This document shows, piece after piece, positions 22,815 to 34,214 of a stretch of 64,000 nucleotides of DNA; the first letter of the stretch is position 1, and each line of letters opens with the position of its first letter. The stretch spans positions 33,212,587 through 33,276,586 of the forward strand of contig CM073591.1 of the NCBI GenBank assembly GCA_037074705.1, read 5' to 3'. Source of the stretch: Zhengitettix transpicula (lineage: Eukaryota; Arthropoda; Insecta; Orthoptera; Tetrigidae). The notes under the pieces are model-generated. The model did not search any database and was not told where the DNA came from. It was given only the letters and a program-made list of their open reading frames with translations. Position numbers and translations under genes: made by a program.

Positions 22815-23141
22815 TTTAATTGTCTAACATAATTTGATATTTCACAGAACGGAATATAACTGCATCGTCAACATGTAATTTAAGATTTACTTCGCAATTT
22901 TCCGAACAGCCGTACATATCAGTTACGTACAAAGTGTCGGACGCAAAACACTTCCCTGCGGAACCCCAATAACACGGAAACCGCAAACTCCAGTCCATTT
23001 ATAACGTTTTTCTGTTTGATAAATAACTACAAAACCACGCATGCGGCACTCCTCTAACTTGTCTAATAAACCATCTCATCCACCGTCTCGAGTGTTCGCT
23101 TTAAATCCACAAAAACCGCAAGGTCCACGTTTCCTTTATCG
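22815..23141 (-). pseudogene. Non-LTR (LINE) reverse transcriptase relic
   Basis: The minus strand carries the reverse transcriptase motifs in order: GNVDLAVFVDLKRTLETVDE (motif A region, about 23080-23139), WFCSYLSNRKTL, GVPQGSVLRPTL (motif B, about 22940-22980) and LHVDDAVIFRSVK (motif C, catalytic DD kept but YADD changed to HVDD). Frameshifts and stops separate them. The layout fits a Jockey/CR1/RTE-like LINE; the exact clade cannot be told. It lies just beyond the outer edge of the LTR copy at 23237, in the same orientation. In a live LINE this domain copies RNA into the target by primed reverse transcription. Confidence 0.85.
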
Positions 23142-23236
23142 ATTACATCTTTCCGTGTAGGTATTACATTACATTATATATATTGTAATAAACAAACGTT
23201 TACTTAATAATTTGCCCCACGTTGTGGTAGCAAAAA

Positions 23237-24612
23237 TGTAATAATTAAATAAGGTGCTCAATAAATGAAAGATTATTAACTTTAAAACAAACAAAATTTA
23301 TTTAACAAAACTTGAAACAATGATACAAGTTTAAAAACATATATCTCCATCTCTCATGGGTCTTTACTGGGTTTGATAACTGACAGAACATTTAACTTAA
23401 TCAAAGAACCCAACATTTATCTTTAAATTAAAAGGAAATATTTAATCGTCTTGACATAGACGAAATTAATTATGGACCAACTTATTCTACAAGATTGATT
23501 CTAAATTTAAAGAGTTTATTTTATTAACACAAAAGAAAAGAACGATATCTGACTGTCTCTTTTAATTCCGTTTACACATATTAATACCATGAAATTTCAA
23601 CTTACGATTACTCAGGAACATTTGGCTCGTTCATTACACACACACTTTATAGACTGGACGTTTTAAATACTGACTCTAGCACACACTGTTGGATTGATGA
23701 AAGCTGCTTCTCCGTTCGTGAAGGACATATCACTTGCTCGTGGTGAAAACTACTCGACGCTGCATGCAGTGTCCTGGTCTCCTACCATCGAAGACAGTGG
23801 TCAAATTTTGATATTACAACAGATTAGACTTCTGCATACAAAAATGTTTATCGTTGAATAATTTTGCTATTTCTCTCGCAGGCTGCAAAATTTCTCCATT
23901 CTCGGTGCTAGCCGTACGCCTCCAACAGTCTCACTCCAACACTCAACTTCGGTGCTCACAGCTCCCTCTCCCACTCTAACTCTAACTCCTAGCTCCAAAA
24001 CTCAACTAACTTTTTCAAAAGCCGCTCTCGCTTATATATCACAGTCTCTTCCGTTTTCCTTTGTTCCAAAACTGCGTCGCAACTGCCCAATGACAGTTTC
24101 CTCCATTATTCCGAGATTTATATTATGCAGTTGCAGTTCCTTATTTAGCAAGTAGCTCGCTACTCTGTCTTTTCCCAAAGCCGACCATCGAGACAGGTCT
24201 AATTTGTCTTTGCACTTGTCTTCTCACCCTCACTCACACGTGCGCGGTTCTAAATTCTCCAGACCGCCCAAACTGCATCTTCAATCCTAAGTAAACAAAT
24301 GAACTGCCCAGGCCATTAATCAGAAACAATGCATGCCTTAACAGACTTATCTTGCGACAGGCCACTCGCACATGTGCCTTTTCCTGACTCCTCAATACCG
24401 ATCCTAAGTACACAATATTACAAACTGTCCCTTGGACTGTCCAGGCCATTAATCAGAAACAATGCCTGCCTTAACGGATTTATTTTGCGACAGGCCACCC
24501 GCACACGTCCATTGCTCCGAATTCTCAAGACCTGTCCTAAGTAAACATTACAACTTCCTCTGACGGCCAAGACCATTAATCTGAAACAATGCCTTTCCCT
24601 CAAGGCATTACA
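23237..24612 (-). mobile_element. Second LTR copy, with tandem repeats in its upstream part
   Basis: On the minus strand it begins TGTAATGCCTTGAGGG (24612) and ends ATTATTACA (23237). It is homologous throughout to the solo LTR at 15928-16900 but about 400 bp longer. The extra length is a set of about three imperfect repeats (24250-24610) with the core GGCATTGTTTCTGATTAATG and GCGACAGGCCACTCGCAC-like blocks, likely in the U3 enhancer region. Just outside the sense 3' end is a hairpin, TTGCTACCAC-AAC-GTGGGGCAA (23208-23232), which might be a primer-binding-site remnant. No matching target duplication was found. Confidence 0.75.
24250..24610 (-). repeat. Tandem repeats in LTR upstream region
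   Basis: CCATTAATCAGAAACAATGC occurs twice exactly and a third time as CCATTAATCTGAAACAATGC (about 24314, 24444 and 24571), each followed by a GCGACAGGCCAC-type block in the first two. The period is about 130 bp. The third LTR fragment (25975-26399) carries two of these units. Confidence 0.8.
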
Positions 24613-24619
24613 ATATTTT

Positions 24620-25785
24620 AAATTGTATGCTTTCATTATAGGATTTTACGTTTATTTTTTTTTTGTAAAATGATGTTGATGATTGAATTTTTGAAAGATT
24701 CTTATATGACATAAATTGTTTGAAGAATTATAACTATTTATGTAAAAGTATTTTAATTATTAATAAAAATATAATTAAACTGTAAGACTTTTATCTTTTT
24801 CGTCTGATATTGTTTCATAATCTAACGGATTTTGATCATATGAGTGTCTGAATGGCTCTAAAGGATGCTGGCTGCAGAGAATATCCTATCTATATTTCAT
24901 GTTTTTTTTCTTCAGTTGCCTTCATTGCGGCAATTAGACTACAAAATCACCGCTGAGCTTCGAATAGTTTTGTTTCACCATTTGCCACCTTTACACCTCT
25001 GTGTATTCTTCAAATGTGTTAGCGCGTTGAGTTGTTCTAGGCCATAGATCTTGAAACAGCTAGCGACGCGGATGTCCTTGCTCCCCTAATTGCAGGGGAT
25101 GATGAGTTCTATTGTTTTCCCCGTTGCCTGGGGTGGAGATGCCAAGGGTAGCTACTTATTTAGCGTCTGCAATTAAATATAAACTCGGACGGTGGCTAAC
25201 GCAGCAATAACTGGACCACGCCGTGCATATGCAAACAGTAAAAGTCGTTTATCTCAAAACACTGTGCTTAGCGGGAGGACAAAATCGATCGTTTTATGAA
25301 TACGGGAATGAGGTGAAATGCGGTCCTTAAAATAATATCTTTCTAACAGGTAACAGATAACCAGAAGTTGGTTGAGAAGTTTTCAAGTCTTTCTTAGGAA
25401 GAACTTTAAAATTAGCAAATTAATACTACGAACTTTATCCTGAAAATTAAAGACCAGCAATATTTACCACGTCAGGTATCTTGAAAGGTTTACACAGGAA
25501 TATTCAACATTATTTGTATGTCAGTTGAACAACGCAAATTCTTCCAGAGCGGTGTGGCTGACCTCAACGAGGATTTTATTAGTCTGCCGGACAATAATAT
25601 TAAATTAATTTAGTATATCAAAGTGCTTGGGTGATTCAAGTAAGAAATGGAGGACGCAGAAATAAAAGTAGTTCGCGCGTGTGACGTAGTCATCAATGTC
25701 TCACCGAAGTGTATATTAATAGTGTGAGAGCGTTTAGTAAATAAATCACGGTTATTGTAGTGAAAAATATAATGCGTCTGTTTCG
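24620..25785. other. Unannotated stretch
   Basis: No gene or repeat recognised. Short frames have no signature. Confidence 0.35.
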
Positions 25786-25921
25786 AAAATTAATATTAAG
25801 ATAAAAAAAATCTAAATACAGACAAAAGAAATGATGATACAAATTTCAAACAACGTTTCTGGAAACTTTGTTCCTTTCTTCAGGTGTATTTAGTTCTTGC
25901 CTTTTGTGTTTCTGTCTTCTT

Positions 25922-25962
25922 CGCACCTGAAGAAAGGAACAAAGTTTCCAGAAACGTTGTGT
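25922..25962 (+). ncRNA. Best-preserved hammerhead-like motif
   Basis: Reading: TCGCAC, CTGAAGA, AA, GGAA, CAAAGT, TTCC, A, GAAACGTT, GTGTGG. Core letters CUGANGA and GAAAC are intact. Stem I pairs TCGCAC with GTGTGG (6 bp including wobbles). Stem II is GGAA/TTCC with flanking unpaired A residues, stem III is AC/GU with no loop, and U precedes the scissile position. A mirror copy lies at 25846-25886 on the minus strand. The unpaired AA and A next to stem II differ from the textbook hammerhead, so activity is uncertain. Confidence 0.6.
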
Positions 25963-25974
25963 GGTATTTATATC

Positions 25975-26399
25975 ATCAAAATAAATCTGTTAATGCAGGC
26001 ATTGTTTCTGATTAATGGCCTGGACAGTTCAAGGGACAGTTTGTAATATTGTGTACTTAGGATCGGTATTGAGGAGTCAGGGCGAGGCACATGTGCGAGT
26101 GGCCTGTCGCAAGATAAGTCTGTTAAGGCAGGCATTGTTTCTGATTAATGGCCTGGACAGTTCACTTGTTTACTTAGGATTGAAGATGCAGTTTGGGCGG
26201 TCTGGAGAATTTAGAACCGCGCACGTGTGAGTGAGGGTGAGAAAACAAGTGCAAAGACAAATTAGACCTGTCTCGATGGTCGGCTTTTGGACAAGACAGA
26301 GTAGCGAGCTACTTGCGAAATAAGGAACTGCAGCTGCAGAATGTAAATCTCGGGATAATGGAGGAAACTGTCATCGGGCAGTTGCGACGTAGTTTTGGA
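25975..26399 (+). mobile_element. LTR fragment inserted in the PLE derivative
   Basis: It starts inside the LTR upstream repeats (AAAATAAATCTGTTAATGC), carries two tandem units with GGCATTGTTTCTGATTAATG, and passes through CGCGCACGTGTGAGTGAGGG. It stops at CGACGTAGTTTTGGAAC, just before the TATA-box region of the other copies. Both LTR ends are missing although the insertion is flanked by ATCATC direct repeats, which is unusual for an LTR. Confidence 0.7.
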
Positions 26400-26402
26400 A
26401 CA

Positions 26403-26848
26403 TCATCACTTTTTTATCTGTATTCGGATATTTTATCTTATTATTAAATAACGGTTTTTGTTGAGAATTTGGAGCTGTCAACATTATTTTCGACAGTTTT
26501 TGTATCTTCCTCGGTAAATTATTATTTGTCATGTTCACGTTTTAGTTAAAGTGTATGCGAATGAGTCAGTATCAATCCGGAAATTTATATACGATAAAAT
26601 AAATATGGATTGAATTGATTAACTATACCCATATTTATTTTATCATATATAAATTTCCAAATTGATTCGTTCGCATAGACTTTAACTAAAACGTGAACCT
26701 GAAAAAAAATTATTTACTGAGGCAGATACAAAAACTAGCGAAAATAATGTTGACAGCTCCAAATTCTCAACAATAACCGTTATTTAATAATAAGATAAAA
26801 TATTCAAATACAGACAAAAAAGTGATGATATAAATACCAAATAATATT
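26403..26848. repeat. Long palindrome, two ~215-bp arms
   Basis: The arms meet near 26620 (CAATCC...GGATTG then CCATATTTATTTTAT) and match outward through AAATTTATATACGATAAAAT, AACGTGAAC, TTGACAGCTCCAAATTCTCA, AATAACCGTTATTTAATAAT and CAGACAAAAAAGTGATGAT. The outermost parts are the PLE-derivative terminal sequence. No ORF. It is a head-to-head inverted dimer of a longer PLE terminal unit. Confidence 0.8.
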
Positions 26849-26984
26849 TTGAACTAAATTAATAACAATTTTCCTACTGGAGTGTGTCTAATAGAAAATT
26901 TTTCCTGTACTCGACTCAAAAATAAAATACTTACTACTTCATTATTATAAACATACATAACGTATTATTAAAACTAAACCAAAT

Positions 26985-27210
26985 ATATAAATAAATTAAC
27001 ATCAGCCAAATAAGAAAAAATAATGTATTGAATTAACGTTTCATCGCTTAATTTGCACTCTCATCAGGTTCAAATTTTTTTAAAAAAATATATATGGAAG
27101 GTCATTGTATGCTGATTGTCGTGACCTGTCGCAATTTAAGCGATAAAACGTTGTTAATTTAATTAAAATAATTCTGACTTAAAATTGGCTGATGTTTATT
27201 AAGTTATTAG
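26985..27210. mobile_element. Inverted PLE-terminus pair of another subfamily
   Basis: Minus-strand copy 26990-27075 and plus-strand copy 27118-27210 share AAGCGAT.AAACGTT, TTATTTGGCTGATGTTAAT-like tails and the hammerhead-like segment. The minus copy keeps CCTGATGA and GATGAAACGTT. The plus copy keeps a fully paired stem, TCGC-AATTTAA-GCGA. About 40 bp separate the two. Confidence 0.65.
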
Positions 27211-27220
27211 TTTCCTCAAT

Positions 27221-27674
27221 AGTCAGAAGCCATTAATGAACGCAAGCTTTCCCAGTGTAAATTATTAATAAATTTTTCACGGTTAAGCACCAGGTTCAGT
27301 TTTCTCGATGTTGACTGTCAAATTAAAAAAAAACGCTGAAAAGTGGCAAATTTTTTGAAGCCATAGGAATTAAAATCGGTAAAAATCTTTTAAAAAAAGA
27401 CTCTGGCTTCCAAATCAGTAACGCGTGGAATCCAATTATTAAAATATTACGCGTCATGGCAACTCATGTGCCCTTGATACTGACGTCAGGCGATCCTCAG
27501 CGGCCAATCAGATCGCAGCATGGAGACTTGGAGTCCGACCTTATAAATTTGACGCCCACGTCACGCAGCGACAAATAGTCTGAAGACAGCCGTAGAGAGA
27601 ATGAACGCAGAAACGTCAACATCGAGAAATCTGAACCTGGTGCGTAACCGTGGAAAATTTGTTAAGAGTCAGAA
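27221..27674 (+). mobile_element. Non-autonomous PLE derivative with promoter and 8-bp target duplication
   Basis: A 438-bp element (27229-27666) is flanked by AGTCAGAA (27221-27228 and 27667-27674). Its left end is an inverted copy of its right end: GTTGACTGTC, CACCAGGTTCAG and TTCCCAGTG facing GTCAACATCGAGAAAT, CTGAACCTGGTGCG and CCGTGGAAAATTTG. The middle contains CCAAT (27503), a TTATAAATTT box (27541-27550) and a degenerate hammerhead-like core (CTGAAGACAGC, then GCAGAAACGTC). It encodes no protein, so it would depend on a PLE polymerase supplied in trans. Confidence 0.75.
27503..27550 (+). promoter_or_regulatory. CCAAT and TATA boxes of the PLE derivative
   Basis: CCAAT at 27503-27507 and TTATAAATTT at 27541-27550, about 35 bp apart, with TGACGTCAGG at 27481. 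The hammerhead-like core begins about 40 bp downstream, so a transcript starting at this promoter would carry it at its 5' end. Confidence 0.45.
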
Positions 27675-27679
27675 TACAT

Positions 27680-30600
27680 ATTTATATAAAAATTTTATAT
27701 ATATTAAACGAGTTTAAATCTCTCTCAGAATCCATAATCTTGTAAAGATTTTTCTGTAGCCTTTATTTAAGATACTTTTACATTTCAAGGGAAACTGAGC
27801 CATTCCGATCCGTAATAATTCTATTCACAAACGTTTTTCCGACAAATTTTTTCAATGGACCTTTGTTTTAATTTATAACATGGCCACATTTACTACCTTA
27901 GATATTATATTATTGTCCATTTCTGTTCTACCTTACACACAGTTCCAACATATATCATGTTATCCGCTCTATCCTTCTCTTATCCATTTACGAATTTACC
28001 ATTCTTGTTTTTAAAAAGAAATACTTTCGTATGCAAAATACTTCTTCTCATTATATTATTTAGGACAAATCGTAAATTTCATCCGTAACAGATCGGAAAT
28101 ACCCACGCGCTGTGTCCCCTTTATCTCTGCGAAAAGTCGCAGGAGTCCACAAAGAGAAATTAAGTGACTCTAAGAATCACGCGTCATATAATACCCAATG
28201 GCCCAGAAAGTTCTTCGCTTGCTCCAAACTGGAGCCTACGACCCTCTATAATTCAACATAAGCTTTTGATTCTCGCGTCTTTAACGTATTTAAGGGAAGA
28301 TTTGTTTTTGTCGCCACGCAGAATGCTTTGGAAAATTAATTGCTTTCGTTTGTAATTACTTATTTTTTCGTTAATGGTATTTTAGGGGTTTCGGTTAAGC
28401 CTTTGCTAACTCACTGTTACCTACAACTTTCATCCCTGTAATTACGTAAGCTGATTTACAAGTTTTTGCCGTTTATTTTCGTCGTTGGACTTGTTAAATG
28501 AAAGATATTTTTGGTATATTCTGTACATTGTCAGTTTAATCTGCTGTCATATTTCTTTAAAAATTCATTTTTAGCCTCACATTGCTTTAATTAATCTTCA
28601 TCCTGTCTCTTTTGTCTCTAGCTCTTAATCATTCTACACTATTAATAATTTGTGACCAATAGTCTGCTTCGGTGTTGTGATCATCAATGGTACAGACAAG
28701 TGTACTTATTTCATTTCCTGGTACTGTCCATTCCTTTGGACTTCCTTTGACTGCCATTGCGGATTCTTTTCCCATAAATGTCTGAGAATTTTCCCTCTAT
28801 TTTTCCGACCCTCCCGCTGTGAATTGAAGTTTACGTTTCCTTTCACAATTGATTTAACATTTTGTACATTTCATGATTGATTTTCCATATTTCTTCTTCT
28901 TGACTCTTTCGATTCGACACGTTCGATATATATGTCTGTTATAGGCGTCAGTTTTGTTTTCATTCAGGTGAAAATGACCCACGACGTTTGTTTAAAATTC
29001 ATACTTTCCAGTCCCAACTATTTGTTCATAGCAATATATAATTTTTGGGGATCAGCTTTTGATAATTGTAATGCGTAAGTCAACACTATTAAATTTTTAT
29101 TTGAGTAGCAGTGAAGTAGGAAAGTGGAAATATTAAGTATTGAGGGTGAAGGTCACTCCTAGATGTACTAACAGTTGGATGACGCAAAGGGGGTTAACCG
29201 CGAGAAAAATAAAAATAAAAGTCAATAGTAGCAAATATTTGAAAGGGTAGATTGATATTGTATATAGAGACTATCCCATGACGTAAATAGGAATGGGGAG
29301 CCACTATGTATGATAATTTGATGACGAAGTACTTCCCTTTCGGAAAAGCGATACTGATGCTGGACGTATGAAGTATCAGAGGAGACGAGCATATATATCA
29401 TATGAGGAATATAAAAATGAAAGTTAATAGTAAAAGGACAAGAGATTCTTTATAGCTACATGCAAAGGGAACAAATTTTTTGTTCTGGTGTTCGTCAGTT
29501 AAAACATAATTTTTAATTATGTCAATTAAATAGTTTAATATTATTTAGCATTGTAAATACTGTAAATAATTTCATATTGTAAGAAACATGCTGTAATATT
29601 TTAAATAAATTGATTATATGAATAATATTTTATGTAGAAACATTTTTCCATCACATTACTTCGAATGCAATTCTCGCCACCTGCAAACGTAATACCCAGC
29701 AATTTGGCGTAACGTGATTGTAAAAATGTAGAATTTATTAATTATAAATTATTATCATCATTTACACTTTCGAACTATCATTGATTTACATGTTACGTTA
29801 TTTACAGTTATTAAAAACGTATGACCGAATGAAAAATTAAGAGATAATTTAATCTTATTATGCAAAATAAAATATTGTATCCTGTGTCAGAGAAAAGTCG
29901 CGGTGTTAGAGACAACTTAATAAACGGTTATTATTACTAAATTAAAATTAGTTAAAATGGAGAAATATATCGCGGTGTTTGCTTACATAAGCTCTTGTTT
30001 GGTCCTTCAGGAAATGACAAGCGATGTTTCATACACGGAGGTACAATTCCTTCACTGAAAACCGTGGTACAAACTTTTGTCCATGATCGTACGGTACTGT
30101 ACGATGTTTGTTTTATATTAGACATATAAGTTCATAATGAAAAGGCCTCAAGAGAGCTTTTCCTATCATTTTTATATCACGTTCCCCCTCCTCGGAAAAC
30201 ATCATCCATCAATTCTTTTATAAAGCTTTTACAACCTATTCAACTGTACAGAGGACCATTTTCCCTCACCTTGGAAAGTAGATTGCCGTTGAACTCATTC
30301 CCCACATTCACACGCGAATACAGAAAGCTTTTAAATCATTATGGTGATTTAAAACAGTTTCATTAAAAATAAATATTGTGAGTGGCGAGAAGTAATGTTT
30401 GTCGTCTAACTCGCTTTCTCACTCAAGCCCCCGCCAACTAAATAACATATTGAGTTTCTGATCGTTATTGCTACTTCTCATTGGCTCGGTGGAGACTCTT
30501 AAAAGTCAATAGCGCTCTTCCATTGTGAGAGGCACGTGTTGATTCCGTCCTCTGCTTTGCAATTCTGATGCAGACGAGATTTCGCAACAAGTGGATCAGA

Positions 30601-31160
30601 AAGTCAATAGGCACGCTGTTTTACGAGAGCGATGAAATATCCCAGCAGAAAATAAAAACATGTATTTTTTTAAAAGACTCTTTTTTTCTGATTTTATCAG
30701 TTACCTTCTACGGCTTTAAGGAACGATTATCCAGTTTTTTATTTTTTCCGCAGGTTATGATTTCTCATGAACCTCATCAGGCATACTTTATTTAATTTAT
30801 AATGGTTAAGTAAAAATTCATTTCGAACAATAACTTAGAATTTAAATGTACTTTATTTATATCTGGCATTATTCCACACCTTGTGGTGTGTGCAGGATAG
30901 AAAGCCACATCATAGGCAGGGAGTTTCCGTTTGTAAAATAAGGGAGAGTAGAAAGAATACGCCCATTGAAGACATACTATAAAACGTCTGACTAAAATAC
31001 CTGAAACGCTCATTGAAAATAGTCGGTCCATAGAGGCTCAGTGTGGTAGATATCAATCAATAAATGACATGTCGTGTGAAACAAATAGGGAATGCTTGTT
31101 AATCAAGCCGCTTGAAATATTTTGGAAGAACGTGTCTGCGTTCCCACAGAAAACCACACT
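27680..31160. other. Long AT-rich stretch without a supported gene
   Basis: No coding or repeat family was recognised. A small palindrome, ATCGTAC-GGTACT-GTACGAT, lies at about 30089-30108. Frames up to 79 codons show no signature. Confidence 0.4.
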
Positions 31161-31164
31161 CCAG

Positions 31165-31325
31165 TCATCGGAGGAACGTGGGACAAGACATACCTGATGC
31201 AAGTTTCTTTAGTGTTTCCCCTGAATCATAGGTGAATGCCAAGTATGCTCCTTATATTCCAGCCCTAGGCGCCTAGTTAACCATTGGTTAATGGGCCTTT
31301 CTTTATATCCCTTTCTATGATAAGT
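31165..31325 (+). mobile_element. Ancient, highly diverged R1 copy
   Basis: Blocks recur in R1 order with many substitutions: AACGTGGGACAAG, ACCTGATGCAAGTTTCTTTAG, TGAATGCCAAGTA, CCAGCCCTAGGCGCCTAG, TTAACCATTGG and CCCTTTCTATGATA. The young copies have GCGTGGGACAAG, CTGATGCAGGTTTTTCTAG, CGAATGCCGGGTA, GCCCTAGTTAACCCTTGG and CCTTCCTATGCTATTA. It is far more divergent than any other copy in the window, so R1 has been active for a long time. Confidence 0.65.
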
Positions 31326-31849
31326 GAGTTTTCACGACCTGCATTACCTTCAAGCAGTCTGTTTCCAAATAAGTTATGTACAAAGTAGATATCAGAGAAT
31401 TATTTAGGGAGTTTCTATGTGAATTTCAGAGAAGAATTAGATACAGTATGCCAGTTGTCCTGTAGATGAGAGAGATGTAATCTAGGGTCTGAAGAAGAAA
31501 AATCTCAACATCCGCAGAAGACGCCAACATCTCAGAAATCATATCACCAGGAGCCTAAATTGGGATAAAATTAGTGACTCGCTCGAGTAATTTAACGACT
31601 TGAAATTTTGCCCATGTTTATGTTTACCTTGTACGTCTCTTTCTCATAATTTTATTCAGTAATCCAAATAATTACCCCCCCGGGATGTAATATTAATTTT
31701 TCTTATTTTCTTAATATTACAAGCGTATAACATAACAAAATTATTTTTCTAAAAAAGATTTTGGTTAAATAACCATTAATACTTTGTAATTGCAACTTCA
31801 ACAGTTATAAATAAAACGTTTAATTATTTTATTAATAAACATTAATACG

Positions 31850-31985
31850 GCCAATTTGTCAGATAATTCAATGTAAACTAATAGCATAATTACGACGTTT
31901 CGTCCACTCATCATGAAGAAATTTATGTAGGTCTTTATTACGTGATAAAGTCCAAAAATAGTGGAGGAAACGTCGTAATTATGTA
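31850..31985. mobile_element. Inverted PLE-terminus pair
   Basis: Minus copy (31885-31915: ATGATGA, GTGGAC, GAAACGTCGTAATTATG) faces a plus copy at 31958-31985 (GTGGAGGAAACGTCGTAATT). The outer sequences (CGGCCAATTTGTC and GACAAATTGGACAA) are also complementary. The hammerhead-like core has C3 changed and stem II very short. Confidence 0.6.
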
Positions 31986-32585
31986 ATTATTTGATTGTTT
32001 TTGAATAACAACTTAGATATGACAAATTGGACAATTTGCTGTTATTTATTTATTAATAAATGTGAGATTAACTTAAATATTAAATAATTTCATTACTCTT
32101 CACAGCCATCTTTCTGTTGCCTAAGAATTTTTCAGTCTCCCTTATCAGTTATTCATAAATTCCTTACTACCGCCAAATTCAGAGAAACTAATAAATTAAT
32201 GTAATTTCTTCAACGGGTTATTACAATTTGATAATTGACCTGAGACACATAATTGGTGTTATTTACACCACTTACTATCGGCGTTTCCAGTTCTTTGTAT
32301 TGATTTCTTAAAGCACTCTTATTAATCGAAGAATACGATATTCAATTCCCACGACAAAGCATTATCCAAAATATCTATCCATTAATCATTATTTAGTTAA
32401 AATATAACATAAATAAAATGGCTTAAACTTCATAAACAATTTAATATAAATACACACGACGAACATATCGTTTAAATTATGCGTGAAATGCACACGATTT
32501 TTGTATTTATTTCCAAATTTAAATATTTATTGACAATTAATAACATCTCAGGAAATAAACTTAATTTGTTGTATTATTCTTGTAC

Positions 32586-32625
32586 GCCTGATGAAATTTC
32601 AAAACAGGAGCGAAACGTCGTATGA
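32586..32625 (+). ncRNA. Hammerhead-like motif
   Basis: CTGATGA, AA, TTTC, AAAACA, GGAG, C, GAAACGTC, then GTATGA. The core is intact; stem II pairs by two Watson-Crick and two wobble pairs. The spacing is identical to the other family members. No PLE protein sequence was seen next to it. Confidence 0.55.
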
Positions 32626-32671
32626 TATTGTATTAAATGGTTTCTGACGTATTTACCAGTTAATTATTTTT

Positions 32672-32880
32672 TTCGAAATTATAGTTATAATTAAAATGAA
32701 AAAAAAATACGTCTGATTGAAAATATTGAATAAGAAACAGAGCCAATTCAGACAAGAAAGTGATAATATAAATATCACACAACGTTTCTGGGATCCTCGT
32801 TCCTTTCGTCAGGTGCGAAGAAGAGCCTAGAGCGACACAACTGCACTTGTCAGTTAACAAAACTCAAAAGCTATTACCTG
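32672..32880 (-). mobile_element. PLE derivative (copy h), single arm
   Basis: The minus strand reads CAGTTGTGTCGCTCTAGGC, TCTTCGCACCTGACGAAAGG, CAGAAACGTTGTGTGATATT, TTGTCTGAATTGGCTC and TTCAATCAGACGTA. The hammerhead-like core at 32774-32822 has stem I TCGCAC/GTGTGA, six pairs including one wobble, intact CTGACGA and GAAACGTT, and a weaker stem II. Confidence 0.7.
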
Positions 32881-33679
32881 TAATTAGTTGATTTATCAAG
32901 AACAGATTTTAAAAAACTGATGAAGTAGCTAAATAAATTAAGTGAAAATATACGTTTTCACACTTGATTTCTTCATTTTAAGTCTGTTATAAGGACTTTT
33001 TACTACAACATTTATCCACTAACGGTCCGATCAACCTGATATATTAAGTTAATGAAAAATCTTCCTGTAATTAATATTGAACAGAAATGCATATTAAAAG
33101 TTCAGCTTAGTGAGACTGAATTAATGAAATTGGGTATAAAATAGTCGAATTACTCGAAAGACTTTCAGTTCGTTGAAGTTGTTTCAAAACTTCTAAATGT
33201 CCTTTATTTTTTTTATTTTTTTGGTTTATAAAGATGAGTCATTAACGTTCCAACGTTTTATTTTTAAGTCGCATACGAGATTAGGAAAATCACTCCTTGT
33301 TCACATAAGACAACCTCAACCTTCTGTATTGTAATGAATCATATGTAACAATATATTCCATAATTTAGGCCAGTGAAAATTACGTAAAAATATATTCTGT
33401 AAGTAAAGTGTTAATAGAAATGGACAGTAAGGTGATGACTGAAAAAATTAACAGAGGGAAGAATAAATTTCTCATTGGGCGGGTGAGAAATAATTCTGAA
33501 TGTAAATAAAAATTTTAATTACCGTCGGTTTACCTAAACTACAGTGTATTAAGAACTAATACAATAATAAATACATATACCCGTGTAATTGAAAAATTAG
33601 TAATAAACGCAATATTGCATTGGCAAGTTTTAGTCGTGGCGCCTATTTTTTCCCCGTATAACTAACATTATATTGAATA

Positions 33680-34212
33680 TCGTGAGGGGTGTGACCCCAC
33701 TGTGAGGGATTTTCTCTCGCAGGCAGAACCTTGTAGAAGAGATACGAAGGGGCTACCTTTGGGTATGCCTTTTCCTCTCCGTTTTTGAACTAAGGTTCCC
33801 ACAAGCCGAGGCACCTCGGCCTGTTTTGAGAGGTGTATGTTTTGGGGTCGCAGACCTTGGGGGTAAGAGTTGTTCGATATTCCCATTGGAATAGTCGGCC
33901 AGCTGCCTCCTAAACTGGTCGAGGCACGAAGAAGGGAATGCTGCGTCCCCACAGCAAACTCCTCTCCCGCTACCGGAAGGGCGTGGTACAAGTACCCAAT
34001 GCCCGACCTACCCGATGCAGGTTTTCCTAGGTTTTTCCCTGCATTTCTTTAGACGAATGCCGGGTAGTATCCTTAAACTATAGACCGGGGGCCGTAGTTA
34101 ACCCTTGGCTACCTTCCTCCACCCTTCCGCATCCCCCCTTTCCAAACCCTATCCTATGCTATTAAAGGGGAGTTGCCCAAAGTGGATTACCCTCATGTAG
34201 CCTGTTGCCAAA
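33680..34212 (+). mobile_element. R1 copy, subfamily A, near full length
   Basis: It reads in sense on the plus strand from the CTCTCGCAGGCAGAACC palindrome side (33713) through CGAGGCACCTCGGCCTG, GGCCAGCTGCCTCCTAAAC, GATGCAGGTTTTCC and CTACCTTCCTCCACCC to CTCATGTAGCCTGTTGCC (34212). The oligo(A) tail is lost. Frames on both strands are repeat by-products. Confidence 0.8.
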
Positions 34213-34214
34213 CC

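Larger units (their letters stand above)
25790..26450. mobile_element. Inverted-repeat PLE derivative (copy f) split by an LTR fragment
   Basis: Left arm 25795-25886 and right arm 25922-25974 are near-perfect complements (GTTTCTGGAAACTTTGTTCC / GGAACAAAGTTTCCAGAAAC). The right arm stops at TATTTATATCATC and resumes at 26400 with ATCATCACTTTTTTATCTG. The 425 bp in between is a piece of the LTR family, flanked by ATCATC on both sides, so it was inserted later. Beyond 26450 the sequence continues into the palindrome at 26403-26848. Confidence 0.7.
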
